Source of the DNA: Cyclospora cayetanensis
Taxonomy: Eukaryota; Apicomplexa; Conoidasida; Eucoccidiorida; Eimeriidae
Length of the DNA stretch: 64,000 nucleotides
Direction: 5' to 3'
Assembly (NCBI RefSeq): GCF_002999335.1
Contig: NW_020312058.1
Location: 1-64,000 of the forward strand
In this document: positions 38,004 through 50,433 of the stretch, one piece after another
Layout of the letters: the number at the start of each line of letters is the position of its first letter
Numbering within the stretch: position 1 is the first letter of the stretch
The notes under the pieces: generated by a model
Told to the model about the DNA's origin: nothing
The model's database searches: none
Seen by the model: the letters and a program-made list of their open reading frames with translations, nothing else
Translations under genes and position numbers: made by a program

Positions 38004-41000
38004 ATGGGAGAGTTAGGTGGCCGAGCCACAGAACTTGGCGGCTCGGTGCCCTTAAGAGAGCAGGAACCCCTTGATCCTGCCACGGCTGCAAATTGCCCTT
38101 CGCTTAATGCCGCGCCTCCTACGGATGGCCTGAAGGATTCGATTTCAGTCTCTGATGGAGTGATCGGCAACGACGGTCAGAATGGGGATCCCTCGCAGAT
38201 CGATGGGTCCCACGTTGAGGGGGCTCCAGAAATTCCAAGAGCCCCTGGTTTACCCTCCGCAACGGAACGTTTTCTGTCACTCGATTTTGATTCACTTGAG
38301 AAGGCCTTAGAACGCTTCAAGTTCGACACACGCCTCGCAATGGCTCTCAGGGTTCCCCCGCAGGCCGCCGTGCCGCCTTCGCAAATCAAATCAGGTCTTC
38401 CTCCTCCACCCCCTCCCCTCGACTTTCACAGAGTCTACTCGTCGGTAGACACTCTCTTGGCTGTCCACGAGCAGCAGGCACTTCAGGTCAGTAATCGAAG
38501 GAGGCTGGGCCCCTTGGAGCGTTCCCATGGAGCCCCACTCACCAGCTCGGCTGCTGGGGGTTCACCGTTACACCGTATTTCCTTCTATCACGTGCGTCTG
38601 CTACTGGTGAGCCTTCGTGAACGGTAAGTGAAATGGCTGCTTTTTGTGTGTGACTTTCTTGTTTGTCTCAGGTGTACGCCGAGAGTTGCCCCCAGATGTT
38701 ATCGCTGGACCGTGAAATCGAGGGGAGCGAGCGTTTGTTGGCGGGGGTTGAATCGCGGCTGCATGCACTCAGTGAAGACTTGGGAGCCTCTGGTAGCAAC
38801 ACACGTCACGTGGAACAGCAAAGCAGTGCCCTTGCTACCCGAGCCCGCAACAGGAAGGAAGCCTATGTGCTGCTGCAGACTTACCTACAGCAAATAACCC
38901 TCACAAGGGAGCTCGTTAAGGCAGTCTGCGACGGGTCACTAGAGGAAGACCCGAAGGCCTTCTTGCAAGCTCTTAAGGAACTGGAGAAGAAAATAGAGCA
39001 TGCTAAACAACCAGGAATGAGGCAATACAAAAGCACTGTGAGGCACACCTTTCTTCGGAATGAGTGACCCCCTGATTCTCTCATGGAAAACTGGCAGCTG
39101 TTACCCCCTATAGGCACATGCAGGGTCCCTGTATCCCTTGTTTGATCTTGTGAGCTTTTCTGGAGTTCGCCGTTGACTTGGCATCGCCGTAGAATCCTTC
39201 CTATGGAAAGGGTTCCTATGCTTTGTGTTTTGTGCGGGGGATCGTCAGGAGGCCTCCTTGCCTGAGCTATACAGGCTGCGCGACTGTGCGGCTCAACGCA
39301 TCGTTAGTCACTTGCAACAGCGGATTGCGCTTTTGCGCCAGCCTCGAACAAACATTCACATTATTCAGAGGGGGGAGCTCCTGAAACACAAAGACCTCTA
39401 CCTTTTCCTCACAGATCAGGCACCTGCGTCAGCTGTTGCCCTCAAGGACGAATACACCCGCGTGATTTCCTCTGTCTACGCTTCTCTTTTCAAGTCGTAC
39501 CACAACCAGCTCATGGGGATGCTCGCAGGCGGAGGCACGGGACAGCAGCGACGGCAACAGCAGCAAGGCCCCGCTGGAGGACCAGGTGCTCCATGTGAGG
39601 GGCCCCAAGAGGTAGACGCCGGTGATGCTACAGCAGCAGCCGCTGGCAAGGTAAGAGCCACAAGTCCAAGGGCCCTAAGGGAGGCCCCTGAGGGTCACTC
39701 GCTCTTTGCTCTCGAGCTCATTTTCTTACATCCCCCTCTTTAGCGCTACGTATACACTGAAATTAATGCGTGTTCCAAAATACAATGACGAAAGTGAATT
39801 CAGCACATGCACTTCAGTGTGCACAAAAAGTGCTCAGTGAGTCGCAGGCAGAGCCTCGACGCTGCTGTGGTGCTTCCTCCCTATCCTTGCGGCTGCTGTA
39901 GCTGAGTCTGCTCTCAGGGAGCTGGATCATTTGTAGCCTCTGCACGGCAAGTTATGGGTTTCCTGACACGCCTGAGTTCAGGGGGAAGCGGAACTGGCCC
40001 TCAACCGAGTTCACTAGCTGTCCTGAGCAGGCAAGCCAACCCATAGCCTGTCTTAGTTTGCGCACAGACTCTCTTCGGAGGCGTGTTATCCGTTTCGTAG
40101 GGCTCGCTAACTATAGCTACTGACTTCTGGGCTCGCCTACATAATTTCACGTTGGAGAGTATGCATTTTTGCGAGAGCACTCGCAACCGTCTGCGGCTTG
40201 CACATGTTGTGGTCCTGTGCTACACAGTCTGGGGGATAGAGACGAAATCCTCTCTGATTTGGACGCGGAGCCGTTGGTCGCAGTGCATATGGCACGGCCC
40301 TTGGCGACCTCGCCTTCACAGGGCACGTCTACAGTCTACGGTGGCAGTTCCACCTCTGCAAAGTCTCTTGCCGGAGAAGGCGCAAATGTTTCGCCTACTG
40401 CTACGACAACTGCCATTGTTTCGAGTCCACCTAACGCCGTTCCTTCTACCTCCCTTGCTCAAACTCGCTGCCAAGACTCCCCAATTCTATACTATGAGCA
40501 ACTCTTCAGGTATTCTGTTTGGCCCAGCTGAATAATCTACTGAGTGTCCTTACTTCGCTCCTTTGCAGCGGACATTGCTTATCTTTTTGCCTTGTGCTCT
40601 TGACGACCTTTTCACGTTGAATTCCTTTTCGTTGGTTACCAGAGAGGAAATCAAGGAGACTCAGGGATGCTCAGAAAGGGTTTCTCGGTCCCCCGTGGAG
40701 TGCTTTGCTCTCCTGATGCGACAACTATACACAGCGACCGGGTATAGATACGTAATTGACTGTGTGCATGCTGTTTAGTGTGGCTGTGCAGGTCGCACCA
40801 AAAGCTCCTCCTGGATACAGCGACCAGCGAGCTGATTTTTGTTACGGACTTCTTTCTCAACGCTGGTCAGCAGGGAAAAAAACTGTGGGCTAGGAACTCC
40901 CTTTGTGGCTTGTACAGAGTATCGAGCCGGTGACACGGAAGGAGGGATCTGGCTTGACTTTCTTACATTGAAAAGGCAGCAACGTATGAAGAATACCAGA

Positions 41001-43487
41001 AACCAACACAAGAGAAAGTGCAAGCTAGCTACCAGCGCGATCGTAGCTGAGTTCAAAATGTAGGCCTTGTGTTTTGGTGCATTCTAAGGGTTGGATGTTC
41101 ATTACCAAGTGCTATTCAACGAGATTTTCAACAAAACGAAGACATTTTTTCTATCCACGCTACAAGAAGTGCTACAAGGCTCAGTCGACGCGATTGGTGT
41201 TGCACTCATGCTTCGCATTAACCAGCACAGCAGGTTATCTCATCTTCACCCTTCCTGAGGGCCACAGTTGCTGCTGAGTCTCTAGGAACGCTGGACGTAA
41301 TGTAGTTGAGGAACGAAGACTCAGGGCAGCACGGAGCTGGGCTGTGTTGAATGCACTCTGTGTCTGTACAGACAACTGATGCAGCGGCGGAAGGTCCCGT
41401 GTCTTTCCTCTTACTTGGACCAGGTCGATGTGCGTCTGCTTCTGTCGCAGTGTGACTAGTGTAAAGGAAAGAAGATATAGATTGTCTCTTTAGTGCTGGC
41501 ATATATTCGTTTGTTCATTCTGCAGCCAAGGCTAGAGTGACAAAAATGTGAGGGTTGACAGAAAGGTCGACCTGCCAAGGGCCTCCTTCTCTTCGGGTTT
41601 TTGAGTGTGTCTCTCACAGGTTCTGCTTTCACAGCGTCTGAATGACCTGTTACTGGTGAACATCAAGACTCTCAGGGCTGTTCGATCCAAGGAGATGCTG
41701 CCAGCGCCACCAGGCAGCACTGTGCCGCCTCTAACGACAGCTCCGCACCCTGTCGCACGCAGCGTTGGCGGTCAGTAAGGACAAGGGCACGGGAGAGTGA
41801 GAAACAGAGCAAGGGAGAAAGGAGAACTAATAGATAGGGGTGTAAAGGAGGGAGAGCTAGACATATTGAGCCCAGGAGCCAGTGGGTATCGTAGAAGCAC
41901 CAAGATTTGAAGGCACAGGAAGGAGGCCCTCAGGAATCACAGGGCCCTTACCTCCGGCCCTCCAGTCTGACTGCTGAGGCCGATTGAGGAAGCACGCGTT
42001 TGTATGACATGTAAAAGCTTTATGGCATATTTGGGCAAGTCACCTAGACGTGGTGTGTGGCCACACACTTTGCTTGCATTGCAGAACTGGCCTCAGCATT
42101 GGCCTACCTTCAGCAGCCACTGCACGGCTTACCAGCTCTCCCAGAGGAACCGCTTAAAACGCGTCTTTCTGAGTTGCACTCTACAGCCCTCGATGTATTG
42201 ATGGTAATGGTGTTTTCACTGCCCAGTGGCAGGATTCGGCTGCCAGACTCTACATAGTGATTGCCTCTTGTGGTGCCTCCAAATCTGCCACTACGTCTTA
42301 GCATGGCGTTGTCTCACAGAACGCGTTTTGGAACCCTGGCTTTGTCTTTCTTCAGGGCCTTTCCCAGGAATTCACAGATAGAAGATCTCAGCAAGTTTTC
42401 CTTTTGAACAACTACGACACCTTGCTCTCTCTGATGCACTCACGACGCGTCTTACCGGACGTCTGCGCAACGTAGGGTCACGCATTACCTCGTCCACAAA
42501 GAACACGACGGCTTTTCGAATCTTGAAGTCTTAACCATATGGCACTTGTATTTCCTTTGGTGCTTCGTTTCTTTTGCACTTGTCTTCGAAATGGCGTAGC
42601 CTAAACAATAAGAGCTGTACCTCTCCCCTTACTGCACGTGGCTACCCATGGCCCTTGCTGCGCTTCCCAGCCACCTAACCGCGAGTTCATTGCACCGTAT
42701 TGCCTTTACGTGGACGATGTAGGCTGGAACACCTATTGTGGGAACAAGTGAACGCCTATGTGGAGGCACAGCTGAAGGAACATTTTGCAGATCTCGTTTC
42801 AAGTGTCCGGACAGCTGAAGAGGTTCTTGCAGCAGAACAGCCCCTCGAAAACCCTGCGCACCTCTCCGACGTGGCTCACTTAGAGCGTGCGGTAGGCCAT
42901 GCATCTCTGGGCGCGATTACTGCATCACTGCTGCTGCTCCACCCATATGGTGCAGCTTTAGTCTTGTATGCTTGCCATGCTGCAGCAGACAGTTCCTGTT
43001 AATCTTTCCTTGAGTTGCTCTTAATTGCAATGTGACTGTGTTGCGATTTTCAGGTGACGCAGTTCCACGGGTGCTGGCGACAGCGTCTGAGCCAACTGCA
43101 TGAGGAATCAGTCGCTGCTTTCCCGAATGTTTCCAATGCCATGGAGATTCTCAAGCAGGTGAGGAATCTTCTTTCGTAAGAGCGGTTTCAAAAGCTCCGC
43201 CAACTGAGGGTCTAGGCCTTGCCGCCCTAGACTCATGCCCGCCTTTTCTGCTGCATGCATCACGGGTCAGCAAGGCTGCCTGTAACATCTTTTCGCTGTA
43301 CGACCTGGCCTGATTTCTGTTCATGCCTGCTTCTCAGGTGCTAACGCAGCTACTTCTGCTCTACACGAGATTGCAGCAAATCGTTTCTACGTGTTTTCCA
43401 AAGCCACCACAGCCTGCATGGGCTCGCCAGTTGGTTCCCCTGAATACCATTCTGACAGAGGTCAGACGGTTTTCAAGAAACATATAA
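38004..43487 (+). CDS. VPS52: GARP/EARP tethering complex subunit VPS52
   Basis: Thirteen exons: 38004-38486, 38672-39037, 39249-39650, about 40178-40509, 40792-40865, 41089-41233, 41372-41423, 41620-41770, 42085-42203, 42356-42471, 42723-42891, 43054-43158 and 43338-43487, about 890 residues. VPS52 is a long helical rod protein that tethers endosome-derived vesicles at the trans-Golgi. Family features appear in order: the coiled-coil N-terminal half with an RNRKEAYVLLQTYL segment, the LLRQPRTNIHIIQ and FKSYHNQLMGM segments, SLGDRDEILSDLDAEP, EQLFRSHQKLLLDTATSE, the VDAIGVALMLRINQ helix, ELASALAYLQQ, VFLLNNYDTLLSLM and a final VLTQLLLLYTRLQQ helix. A Pro-rich stretch precedes the first coiled region, and a Gln/Gly/Ala insert closes exon 3. 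The start of exon 4 is uncertain: acceptor sites between 40,150 and 40,236 are all weak. Confidence 0.9.
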
Positions 43488-44339
43488 TATCCTTTCTGCT
43501 TTTACATTTGCTATAGACAGGAAAGCGCAGCGAATGGTCCAAGGGCTTTAGGACACGGGCCTTCAGTCCCGTGAGCATTTTGAAGTACTAGAATATGATT
43601 CAGATTCCTGTATTTGAAAGGGTGGAACGGCTTAGGTCAGTAGCAGCTCTCCGAACGTAAGTGACCATGGACTCATCTCGTGAAAAAGGGGGTCATGGCA
43701 TCTCGTAGTAGGGGAAGCAACAAAAATCCCTTGGCCTCGTAGGAGTGTGCTTAGAGTCGCCCAAAGGTTGCCGCTCCGTTGCAACTCACCCACGACCATG
43801 GCGTCACTTAAGCGAAACGTTTGCCATGCTGGCTCTGTTGTGTAAGTGTCCTCAAACACTCAAGAGCGGGAGAGACGCTGGGGTGGCGAAAGGCCACATG
43901 GCACCGTACAGCGCTGAGCTCCTTGACGAAATGCCATTTCTCAAGAAAGATATATGTTTTCTTCATTCAGCTGTTTGCATACATGGCATGGTAACCGATT
44001 GCGATTAGAAGAAAAGGGCTTAAGTTGAAAAAGGAAGGGGAAGACGCAGAGAGATGTGGCGACAATGAGAACAGCTGCTCCAGAAAAAGAATATGCATCA
44101 TAAAAGAAATCTAGCTCAGTCCTGGTATGGCCAGGGACCGGTCCACGCAGCTAGGCTAACAGTCTTTAAAGTGCTGCACCATGGACAGTTTAATATGTTT
44201 ATTTCAATTATACCTGCATTACCCACGCCTAGCGAAGATTAACGTGTCCTGTTATCCCTGACCCCCAGTGTAGCCGGCAAATCTACACGTCGGCGTTTTC
44301 TTCTACTCTAGCAAAAATCAATTAAGACCTAGAAGCAAA
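43488..44339. other. Intergenic between VPS52 and the repeat-rich region
   Basis: No open frame with a recognisable domain. The short frame near 43,745-44,008 has no family match or splice partner. The stretch leads into the first copy of the dispersed repeat. Confidence 0.5.
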
Positions 44340-44710
44340 TGGAACAACTGGCTCGTTCGTGCCTATTCCTGTTTTATTGCAGAGTAGCACTAGCTTGACT
44401 CACCACGACGCAATGTTGTGTGCGTGTGTGACAGATCCTACGCGACACTAGCTGCCTAATGTTGGGAATTTGTACACGGTGCAACAATGCGCACCTGCTG
44501 TGCATCGTGTAGGATGTCCAAAACTCCCATTGGTGGTTGCAGGGGAAGGGGTGGGCTCAATGAGGAACGCTCAGCAAACTTTTGGGCCTGTATTGTGTTA
44601 GGACTCAAGCATCTCTTTACCGAGGCTGTAGATGATGTATAAATGTTGGTAGCACCGCGTGATTCGACCCAGCTTTTTCTACTCATCTGCTGGCTGAAGA
44701 GACAGCGGGC
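44340..44710 (+). repeat. Dispersed repeat copy A, probable decayed LTR upstream of pol
   Basis: It shares an ATGTTGTGTGCG core, a following TGGTGG/GGGGAAGGGG block and an end TTTTTCTACTCATCTGCTGG with copies at about 56,440-56,850 and 60,160-60,566. It lies directly before the retroelement pol remnant on the same strand, which fits a 5' LTR. Similarity between copies is only moderate by eye, so the element is old. Confidence 0.55.
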
Positions 44711-44789
44711 TGTCAGGCCTTCCCATAACAGTTGGATGGTCTACTGATTTTTATGGAGTGCATCAAGAAGAGAAAGTGGATGGACACAC

Positions 44790-46640
44790 AAACGCTGTCT
44801 TATTGTTCAGGCGGCGTGTTGAAGAGCACCTATCGCACCTAGGGCGCGTGCTTTAACTACTCTACGACAAACAAATAAAGACACACAAGTGCTCGTATTC
44901 TATGAGTTAATTGTGTCTCGGGTTTTTCGGGCTTCGGCTGCAGGAATTGAGGCAGATCCGGCAAAACCTCGAGCAATCAAGTGGTGGCCCGTACCTTTGC
45001 ACAGCTGCAAGGACGGAAAGAACGTCTAACTGTATTGATCTTATTCCTGGGTTTGATGTGATTTCCGTGACTTTAGTCGAACCAACTTAAAAGCCGTAGC
45101 CTGTGGCCTGGACAAAGGAGGCTGATGCCGCAGCAAGGATGCTTGTCAGCGCCCGTTAAACTCCTAAGGTACTTTCGCTGCTCAATTACGAGAACCATTT
45201 CTTCCTACTAAACAATGCAAGCGACGTCGTGGCGGGTTCTATTCTCTCATCAAGATACGGACTCTCCAAAACCCTCAACCATTGCTCGCTATTGACATTG
45301 TTTAGCTGGAACCAAGCAGCGGTATTCAGCGTGGGGAATAAAACGTTCCGCGATTTGATGGTGCCTTGAAAAGCATGCTGACACCATTTGTATATGCTTC
45401 ATTGTACTTTAAAAATCAACTATCAATGCTTGCTGTACCTTGCTCAGAGCATTCAGGAGCTTGACAATTCTAGCATTGTTCGCTGGCGTGAGCGCCTCCT
45501 GCAGTACGACTATACAATGAACTATCTAAAAGTTATCACCGACATATCAGCTGATGCGAAAGGGCGACACCCCAGAGGTTTCCAGATTGTTCAGGTGCTG
45601 AGTAAACTACATTCGTCTTATGCTTTTGCTCCCTCTGCCCATCGGCTTATAATGCAGATTGCAGCGTGGCAAAAGGGTGAAGCTCTGTCGGGCTAAGGAA
45701 GGCTTGTGTTTTGAAACACAAGTACTCCGTCTTCGGTGCATCCCAACTTCGATCCACAGTGCTGTTTTGCGCCAATCACATGACCATACTGTATCCAAAC
45801 AACATGGAGTTTACACTGCAGGAAAAAACTTTCGCGATCCTTCTGGTGGCCTGCGATGCTTTTAGTGGCAGGGGAGTACGCACTGACATGCACAGATTGT
45901 CAGCAGCTGCAGCTGTGGAATTCTCCAAGATCTTGAGGGGTTTAAAGCCTATCGGCTTTTCAACGGATCTAAAGTTACATTGCTATAGAAGTTATTAATG
46001 GCCTGCCGGAGGTCAAACGTCAGGATAGCATCTACGTCATCGACAGACTCAGCATTAGAGCCCATGTCATCTCTTGGGGTTCCAGGTCTTTCACGGCTCA
46101 GGAAGTCACTCAACCAATCTTAACTCATGTCTAGAAGCTCCGCAGGCTTTCCAGTAGGGCAAATAAGGCTCTGAGATTCGTTAGTGCATCCTCTCATGCA
46201 TTTATCAGCTGCTACATATTGATAATAAGGTAATCATTACAAACCACGCTGAGTTAGATCGACAGACGGAACGCACCAACCGTACTGTTCTACAATGCAT
46301 GCCGTGCCATTCTCTGCTCTCACACGTATAATTGCTCGTGATTTTGTTTTGTAGCCAAGTGGGTGAATGATGCAGCGGTGCACTCATCTACTGAAGGGCC
46401 TACCCTGAAGAGCCCTGTTCGGTTCGGGCTTGGACCCCGTGGTGCGAGCAGTTGCCGAGGGATTTAGAAAAGAGCTGGATAGTGCATGCACATGTGTGCG
46501 CAAAGCTCAAGAGAGACAAGCGCGTTATTGTGAAAACCAGAGCTTCGACGAGGGTTTCAAGCCTTCAGATCTGGTCCTGTTGGATTTGCGAGCTCTATGA
46601 GGTACAGCCAATGGTAACAAGACAAAGAATCGTGCTGGAA
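44790..46640 (+). pseudogene. Decayed Ty3/gypsy retrotransposon pol (RT end, RNase H, integrase)
   Basis: Successive short plus-strand frames, broken by many stops and frameshifts, follow Ty3/gypsy pol in the right order. Near 44,815 VEEHLSHLGRVL (end of the reverse transcriptase palm) is followed by GIEADPAKPRAIKWWP at about 44,942 (thumb). WTKEADAAARMLVSA and NASDVVAGSIL (about 45,115-45,240) lead into RNase H, with RWRERLLQYDYTMNYL at about 45,480. An HHCC-type zinc region follows at about 45,690-45,925, then integrase core segments IYVIDRLSIRAHVISW (about 46,030) and QTERTNRTVLQCM (about 46,260), and a C-terminal AQERQARYCENQSF at about 46,508. Gag, protease and most of the reverse transcriptase are missing upstream. 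No intact reading frame remains, so it cannot make a working enzyme. Confidence 0.85.
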
Positions 46641-47250
46641 TGTGGTCTGGCACATTTCTGATCCTTTTACACATCATCTTTCTTTTCAATCCATGAATAT
46701 CCCAAAACTAGGAGGGGAACAGAACACTTAATATTGACTTCACAACGCATGCTCTGAAGCTCCTCGAATCATCCGCCGACTTTGTCGCTCAGGTAAGTGG
46801 CCTAAGTGGCCAGCGTGGCGGCGTGGGATAGAAGGGGATCAGCAGAAGTGCAAGCTTCTAAGATTGTTGAGCCTCGATTACAGATTTGACGGCACATTCT
46901 AGAAATTTGCTGGGGAACGCCAGACTAAATGTTTGATGGAGGACCTCCTGCCATTGTAGCTTGTGGGAGAATTTGCTGCCTACCCATCATTTCAAAATGC
47001 CAGTCAGCATGAACAAAACTGTTCCGATTTTCTGTTTTTCGCTTTTCCGGCTTCTTCTGAAGTGGCGGTAGGGCGGGAAGGTGTCGGCGTCCTGCCCGCG
47101 GCTCATCTCGACGGATGCATATTGAACAAGAGCTCCTATGCTTCTAAATCTGGGTGAGGAGCAAATACTTGCTCCTGGGAAGATGTAGGGGGCAAGGCTA
47201 CAGTTTGGCACTATTTACCACAGTAGCTTAGACTAACTAAGAATTCCTGT
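46641..47250. other. Region downstream of pol remnant, no gene
   Basis: Stops in all frames and no recognisable domain. An ORF at about 46,963-47,157 has no match. If copy B is the 3' LTR, this would be the decayed 3' end of the element. Confidence 0.45.
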
Positions 47251-47475
47251 TGAATTGACTATTGGTTTGGCTGTTGCAATAACATATTTATTGCGGCGAG
47301 ATGGTAACTCAATATGATCATAATCGATGTTGTGTGCACTTGCGTTAAATGCAATGTGCAACTAGCTGTGGAAGCTTCAAATGATTAAGGCATGCAGCAA
47401 CTAGCACCCTCGCCGGCCCCTACATCACATGCTGGAACCCTAAGGCCTAAAGGATCAGGAGAGTGAAATTCACTC
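47251..47475 (+). repeat. Dispersed repeat copy B, candidate 3' LTR
   Basis: It starts TGAATTGACTATTGG, similar to AATTGACTAATCGG in copy E, and contains GATGTTGTGTGCAC and TGCGTTAAATGC, then GGAAGCTTCAAATGATTA, which aligns with copy E through the same order of blocks. Boundaries are approximate. Confidence 0.55.
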
Positions 47476-47762
47476 GGAGGGTAAGTCAATAACCTTCTAT
47501 CATGCCTCGTGCTGGCTTCGAGGGCTGATTGTTCTCCTACGAAGGCATTTAATGGAGCGTCGGAGGAGCGCTGTGGGGCTGGGACAAGGAGAGGTGGAAC
47601 TTTTCAAGGTTGCTTTCAAGAGTTTGCTCTCAAGTTACGATAAACTATCGCAGCTAAAGTTCTTTTTGCGGAGCTTTCTGGACTGGCCTTGTAGTAGTGT
47701 AGCTGGCTAAGATGTGCACGAGCGCCTTTTACCACACCAATCATTGTGATTGTACAAGGAAT

Positions 47763-48000
47763 TCGAAAGGGTTCACTTATTGGTTTATCTGTTCGTATTC
47801 CCTATAATAGCACAGTGGTGGTAACTCGATACAATAAGATATATTTTACCAGGCACGTGCGATAGAGGCTATATGCAACTGAATGGGAATGAGCAGAGTG
47901 CTTAGAGAGCGTCAAAAGGCGCACACTAGCTGTCACACTCCCCTCATGCCAAAAACTCCATAGTGCGCTTGCAGAGCGAGAGCGATGCACTTTGTGAAAG
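47763..48000 (+). repeat. Dispersed repeat copy C
   Basis: It begins with TTCACTTATTGGTTTATCTG and contains GAGTGCTTAGAGAGCGTC and CACACTAGCTGTCACAC, which line up with GTGCTTAGAGGGGTC and CACACTAACTTTCGA of copy E, followed in both by an identical CTCATGCC. Boundaries are approximate. Confidence 0.55.
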
Positions 48001-49091
48001 CGCTCAATAGCTTTCTACTAAGCGGTTATTGATTTAGGACCTGAGTGCCCTCTTACGGATAGGTCAGATGCAGTGTGCAGAGTAGTGTGCCCTCCTATAT
48101 CCTATCTCATTCCATTCTTCCGGTACCACCACAACAGCGAGTCCTCGACACGAAGTGTCAGAAATATCAATGCAACGCATCCCAGGAGTGCCTTTCACCT
48201 GTTCGATCAAAGCCCACTAACTGACGTGACAGCATTAGCCCTTGCCTTTGCTGAGACTATAGCTGTTAAATTGACAAAGGCACAAGGCGATACACTAACA
48301 TATGCAACCCCTGTAGATCTACGGTCGAGTTTTTTGCTCATTTAAATTATTTCTGTACTCGCGTGAATCTGAAGGCAGACAGATTGCATAAGTATATAGC
48401 AGCAGCACAGTCTGCTGCGTGCAGTAGGCGGCTTCCGATGAGGCACATCCCGGTGTGACCCAGTTCCCCAGGTTTTCATGCCCGTAAATTGAGGGCTCCT
48501 CGAGTTCATTTTAATCAAACAAAAACAAATTTTCATAGAAGGTGAGTACCCCCGCCACTGAGGCCCCAAGACACCGCTATTTCCCCTTGCCGCCCCTTGG
48601 CCGGGTGGACTGGGATGCATATTAGATTGCCTCAGCTGCGTTAAGATACAGCCAATAATCATTACTCTCTTCTGTAATCATCCTACTCCGGGAAAAGATA
48701 AAAGAAGATAAAGGGTTAGTGGCCAGCAAGTCTTCTCAACAATCGTGTCGGGCCCAGCAGACGGGCCGCGACAAGGACTGGGCTGCCACTGTTCTTCAAG
48801 TCTGTTTCGTGCCAAAAATATCACTTCTTTATTTTTGAGTTATTCTTTGTCACCGTAATGAGTGACAGAAGGTTTTCCTTTTGATACTCATGGCAGGCAG
48901 ATGCGTGCTGCGAGGGGTTCTTTCTTGCCGAGATTGTACTTTGTGGGCGTTGTGCTGCTTCGTCACCCCGTTCCATAGCTACACTAGCATCACCCAGACT
49001 AAACAAGTGCATTGAGAGAGGGGCTTCGTCCCAGTTGTCAATGCAGTTGAGGATTCGTGGCCAGCTTTTCGTATTGCCATATTTTCTGCAG
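48001..49091. other. Intergenic, no recognisable gene
   Basis: Open frames near 48,073-48,345 (+) and 48,342-48,662 (-) have no family motif. The last 70 bases carry a pyrimidine-rich stretch ending in a good acceptor (TTTTCTGCAG) used by the next gene, so an upstream exon of that gene may hide here. Confidence 0.4.
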
Positions 49092-50220
49092 ACAGTGACC
49101 GTCATCACCAGACCGTGCTTCTCTGGAAGCTTCAGATGGTTATAGCGAGTCCTCCATTTAACGCAGACAAGGGCAGGTGGCACAACGAGATGGACACCTC
49201 GCAGGTGCGAGATTTCGAGCCCTGCAAGGACTGTTGCGCTTGTTTTGTACCGATCCGTTGCATTATAGATCAGCATGAAGTGGAAATAATCCCGGCGACC
49301 GCGCGCAGCAGCACGAGCAATGAATACTCAGCCCGTGGTGGCCCTAGTGTCGACTCGACATCTAGGACAGCCTACGGCAGCACCTCATATCGGCACCACC
49401 AGTACCAGCAGTTATCCCAGCGTGCAGCTGCTGCAGGGGGAGTATCAAGCCCCTCCGGTTTATTCTTTGGGGGCCATCATGGCTCCACTGCCCTGAGTCA
49501 GGCTGACGAACCTGTGTCTTATCGCAGTGCGACTCCATCTGATCTCTTCATTGACGGAACCAGCAAACAAGATTCTTGGGACTCGAAGGCCCCCCGGGTG
49601 CCGCTTATTAACCTAAGAAAGGTGCAGCACCACCAGGCTACGCTTCCTTGGTCTCCTTGTGACAGCGAGAGGCTGAATGTAACACAGAAGACGCATGAAG
49701 CCATGGAAGAAGGGGGGCTCAGCAGCCGCTTGCCCGATGACGCCGATGGGCCCCTCAGCAGCACCCTGTTCGGGCCTTCACAGTTAGAGGCAATGTATTG
49801 CGGGCAAAAAACCTCCTCTGACATATCTTCGGTATCGAGTAATGATGTAGAGCTCATGGTGTGGGACCAACCCGACTCGGAATCATCTCGCAGATGCATC
49901 CCGTCCCCCGTCATTGCCTTTTCAAGTCTCCAGGGGAATGAGGCAGGCAGCACAAGCACCAGTGTCGCTACCACCAGTGAGACAGATGAAGCTTCAAGGG
50001 TTGAACTTTTTTGTTTTGGGCACACCGGCTTGCCGTTCTCTGCTTTTCAGTCCCCTAGGCAGCCTAGACCAGGTTCATCTCTATCAGTACACTTTGGGAG
50101 TGCCTTAGGTGGCAAAGCCGCGTCAATAAAAGACCACATATACACAAACCATGTCGGTGCTCCCTTTACAAATGGATTTGAGGTTGACAGTTTACCATTG
50201 TTTGGGGCCGATTTGACGTA
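49092..50220 (+). CDS. Hypothetical Ser/Gly-rich protein, possibly frameshifted at 3' end
   Basis: An open frame of about 375 codons that I do not recognise. It is open back to a pyrimidine-rich acceptor at 49,091; the first in-frame ATG is 49,136, so either an upstream exon exists or the protein starts there. Near the start is a Cys cluster (CKDCCACF) followed by a strand-like FVPIRCIIDQHEVEI. The rest is rich in Ser, Gly, Thr and Pro with no transmembrane span. The frame stops at 50,220, but a different frame continues immediately with protein-like composition to about 50,433 (see findings). It lies just downstream of the repeat-rich zone and is on the same strand as the GUCD1-like gene. 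Confidence 0.5.
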
Positions 50221-50433
50221 ACTCCCTGTGGAGTGTCGTGGACCGCGAAAGAGGATCCGTCCATTACGGGGCCTTCCAATGTTTTGGAAGAATGCGCCCT
50301 TACAAATAAGGGCATCGAGACGACAAACCATCAGGAATGGACTTTCTCGGCTGGAGCAACGGAATGCTTCGAGGCCTTCGATGCGGCTATCAACCCGCTA
50401 CAGCATGAGCGGTCGAACGAAGGCCGTCGCTGA
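50221..50433 (+). pseudogene. Out-of-frame continuation of the hypothetical gene
   Basis: Directly after the stop of the preceding frame, a second frame is open for about 70 codons, with a start-less, balanced composition (for example TAKEDPSITGPSNVLEECA). No usable intron fits between them. It may be the real C-terminus displaced by a one-base change, an assembly error, or a chance open frame. Confidence 0.35.

Larger units (their letters stand above)
44340..47480 (+). mobile_element. Remnant Ty3/gypsy LTR retrotransposon
   Basis: The pol remnant is flanked by two copies of the same dispersed repeat, A (about 44,340-44,710) and B (about 47,251-47,475), in the same orientation as pol. This is the layout of an LTR element that lost its 5' internal part. 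The 3' boundary is approximate, since a second repeat copy (C) follows at about 47,763. Ty3/gypsy elements of the chromovirus type are known from Eimeria, so presence in a relative is expected; assignment to that exact lineage is inference. I could not mark target-site duplications or a primer-binding site. Confidence 0.6.

Noticed and set aside
40563..40620. Small VPS52 exon after the acceptor at about 40,568
   Set aside because: Skipping it joins EQLF-R directly to SHQKLLLD as in other VPS52 proteins; including it adds unrelated residues and soon reaches a stop.
48821..49276. Minus-strand open frame of 151 codons
   Set aside because: No family features, and it overlaps the start of the plus-strand gene in antisense.
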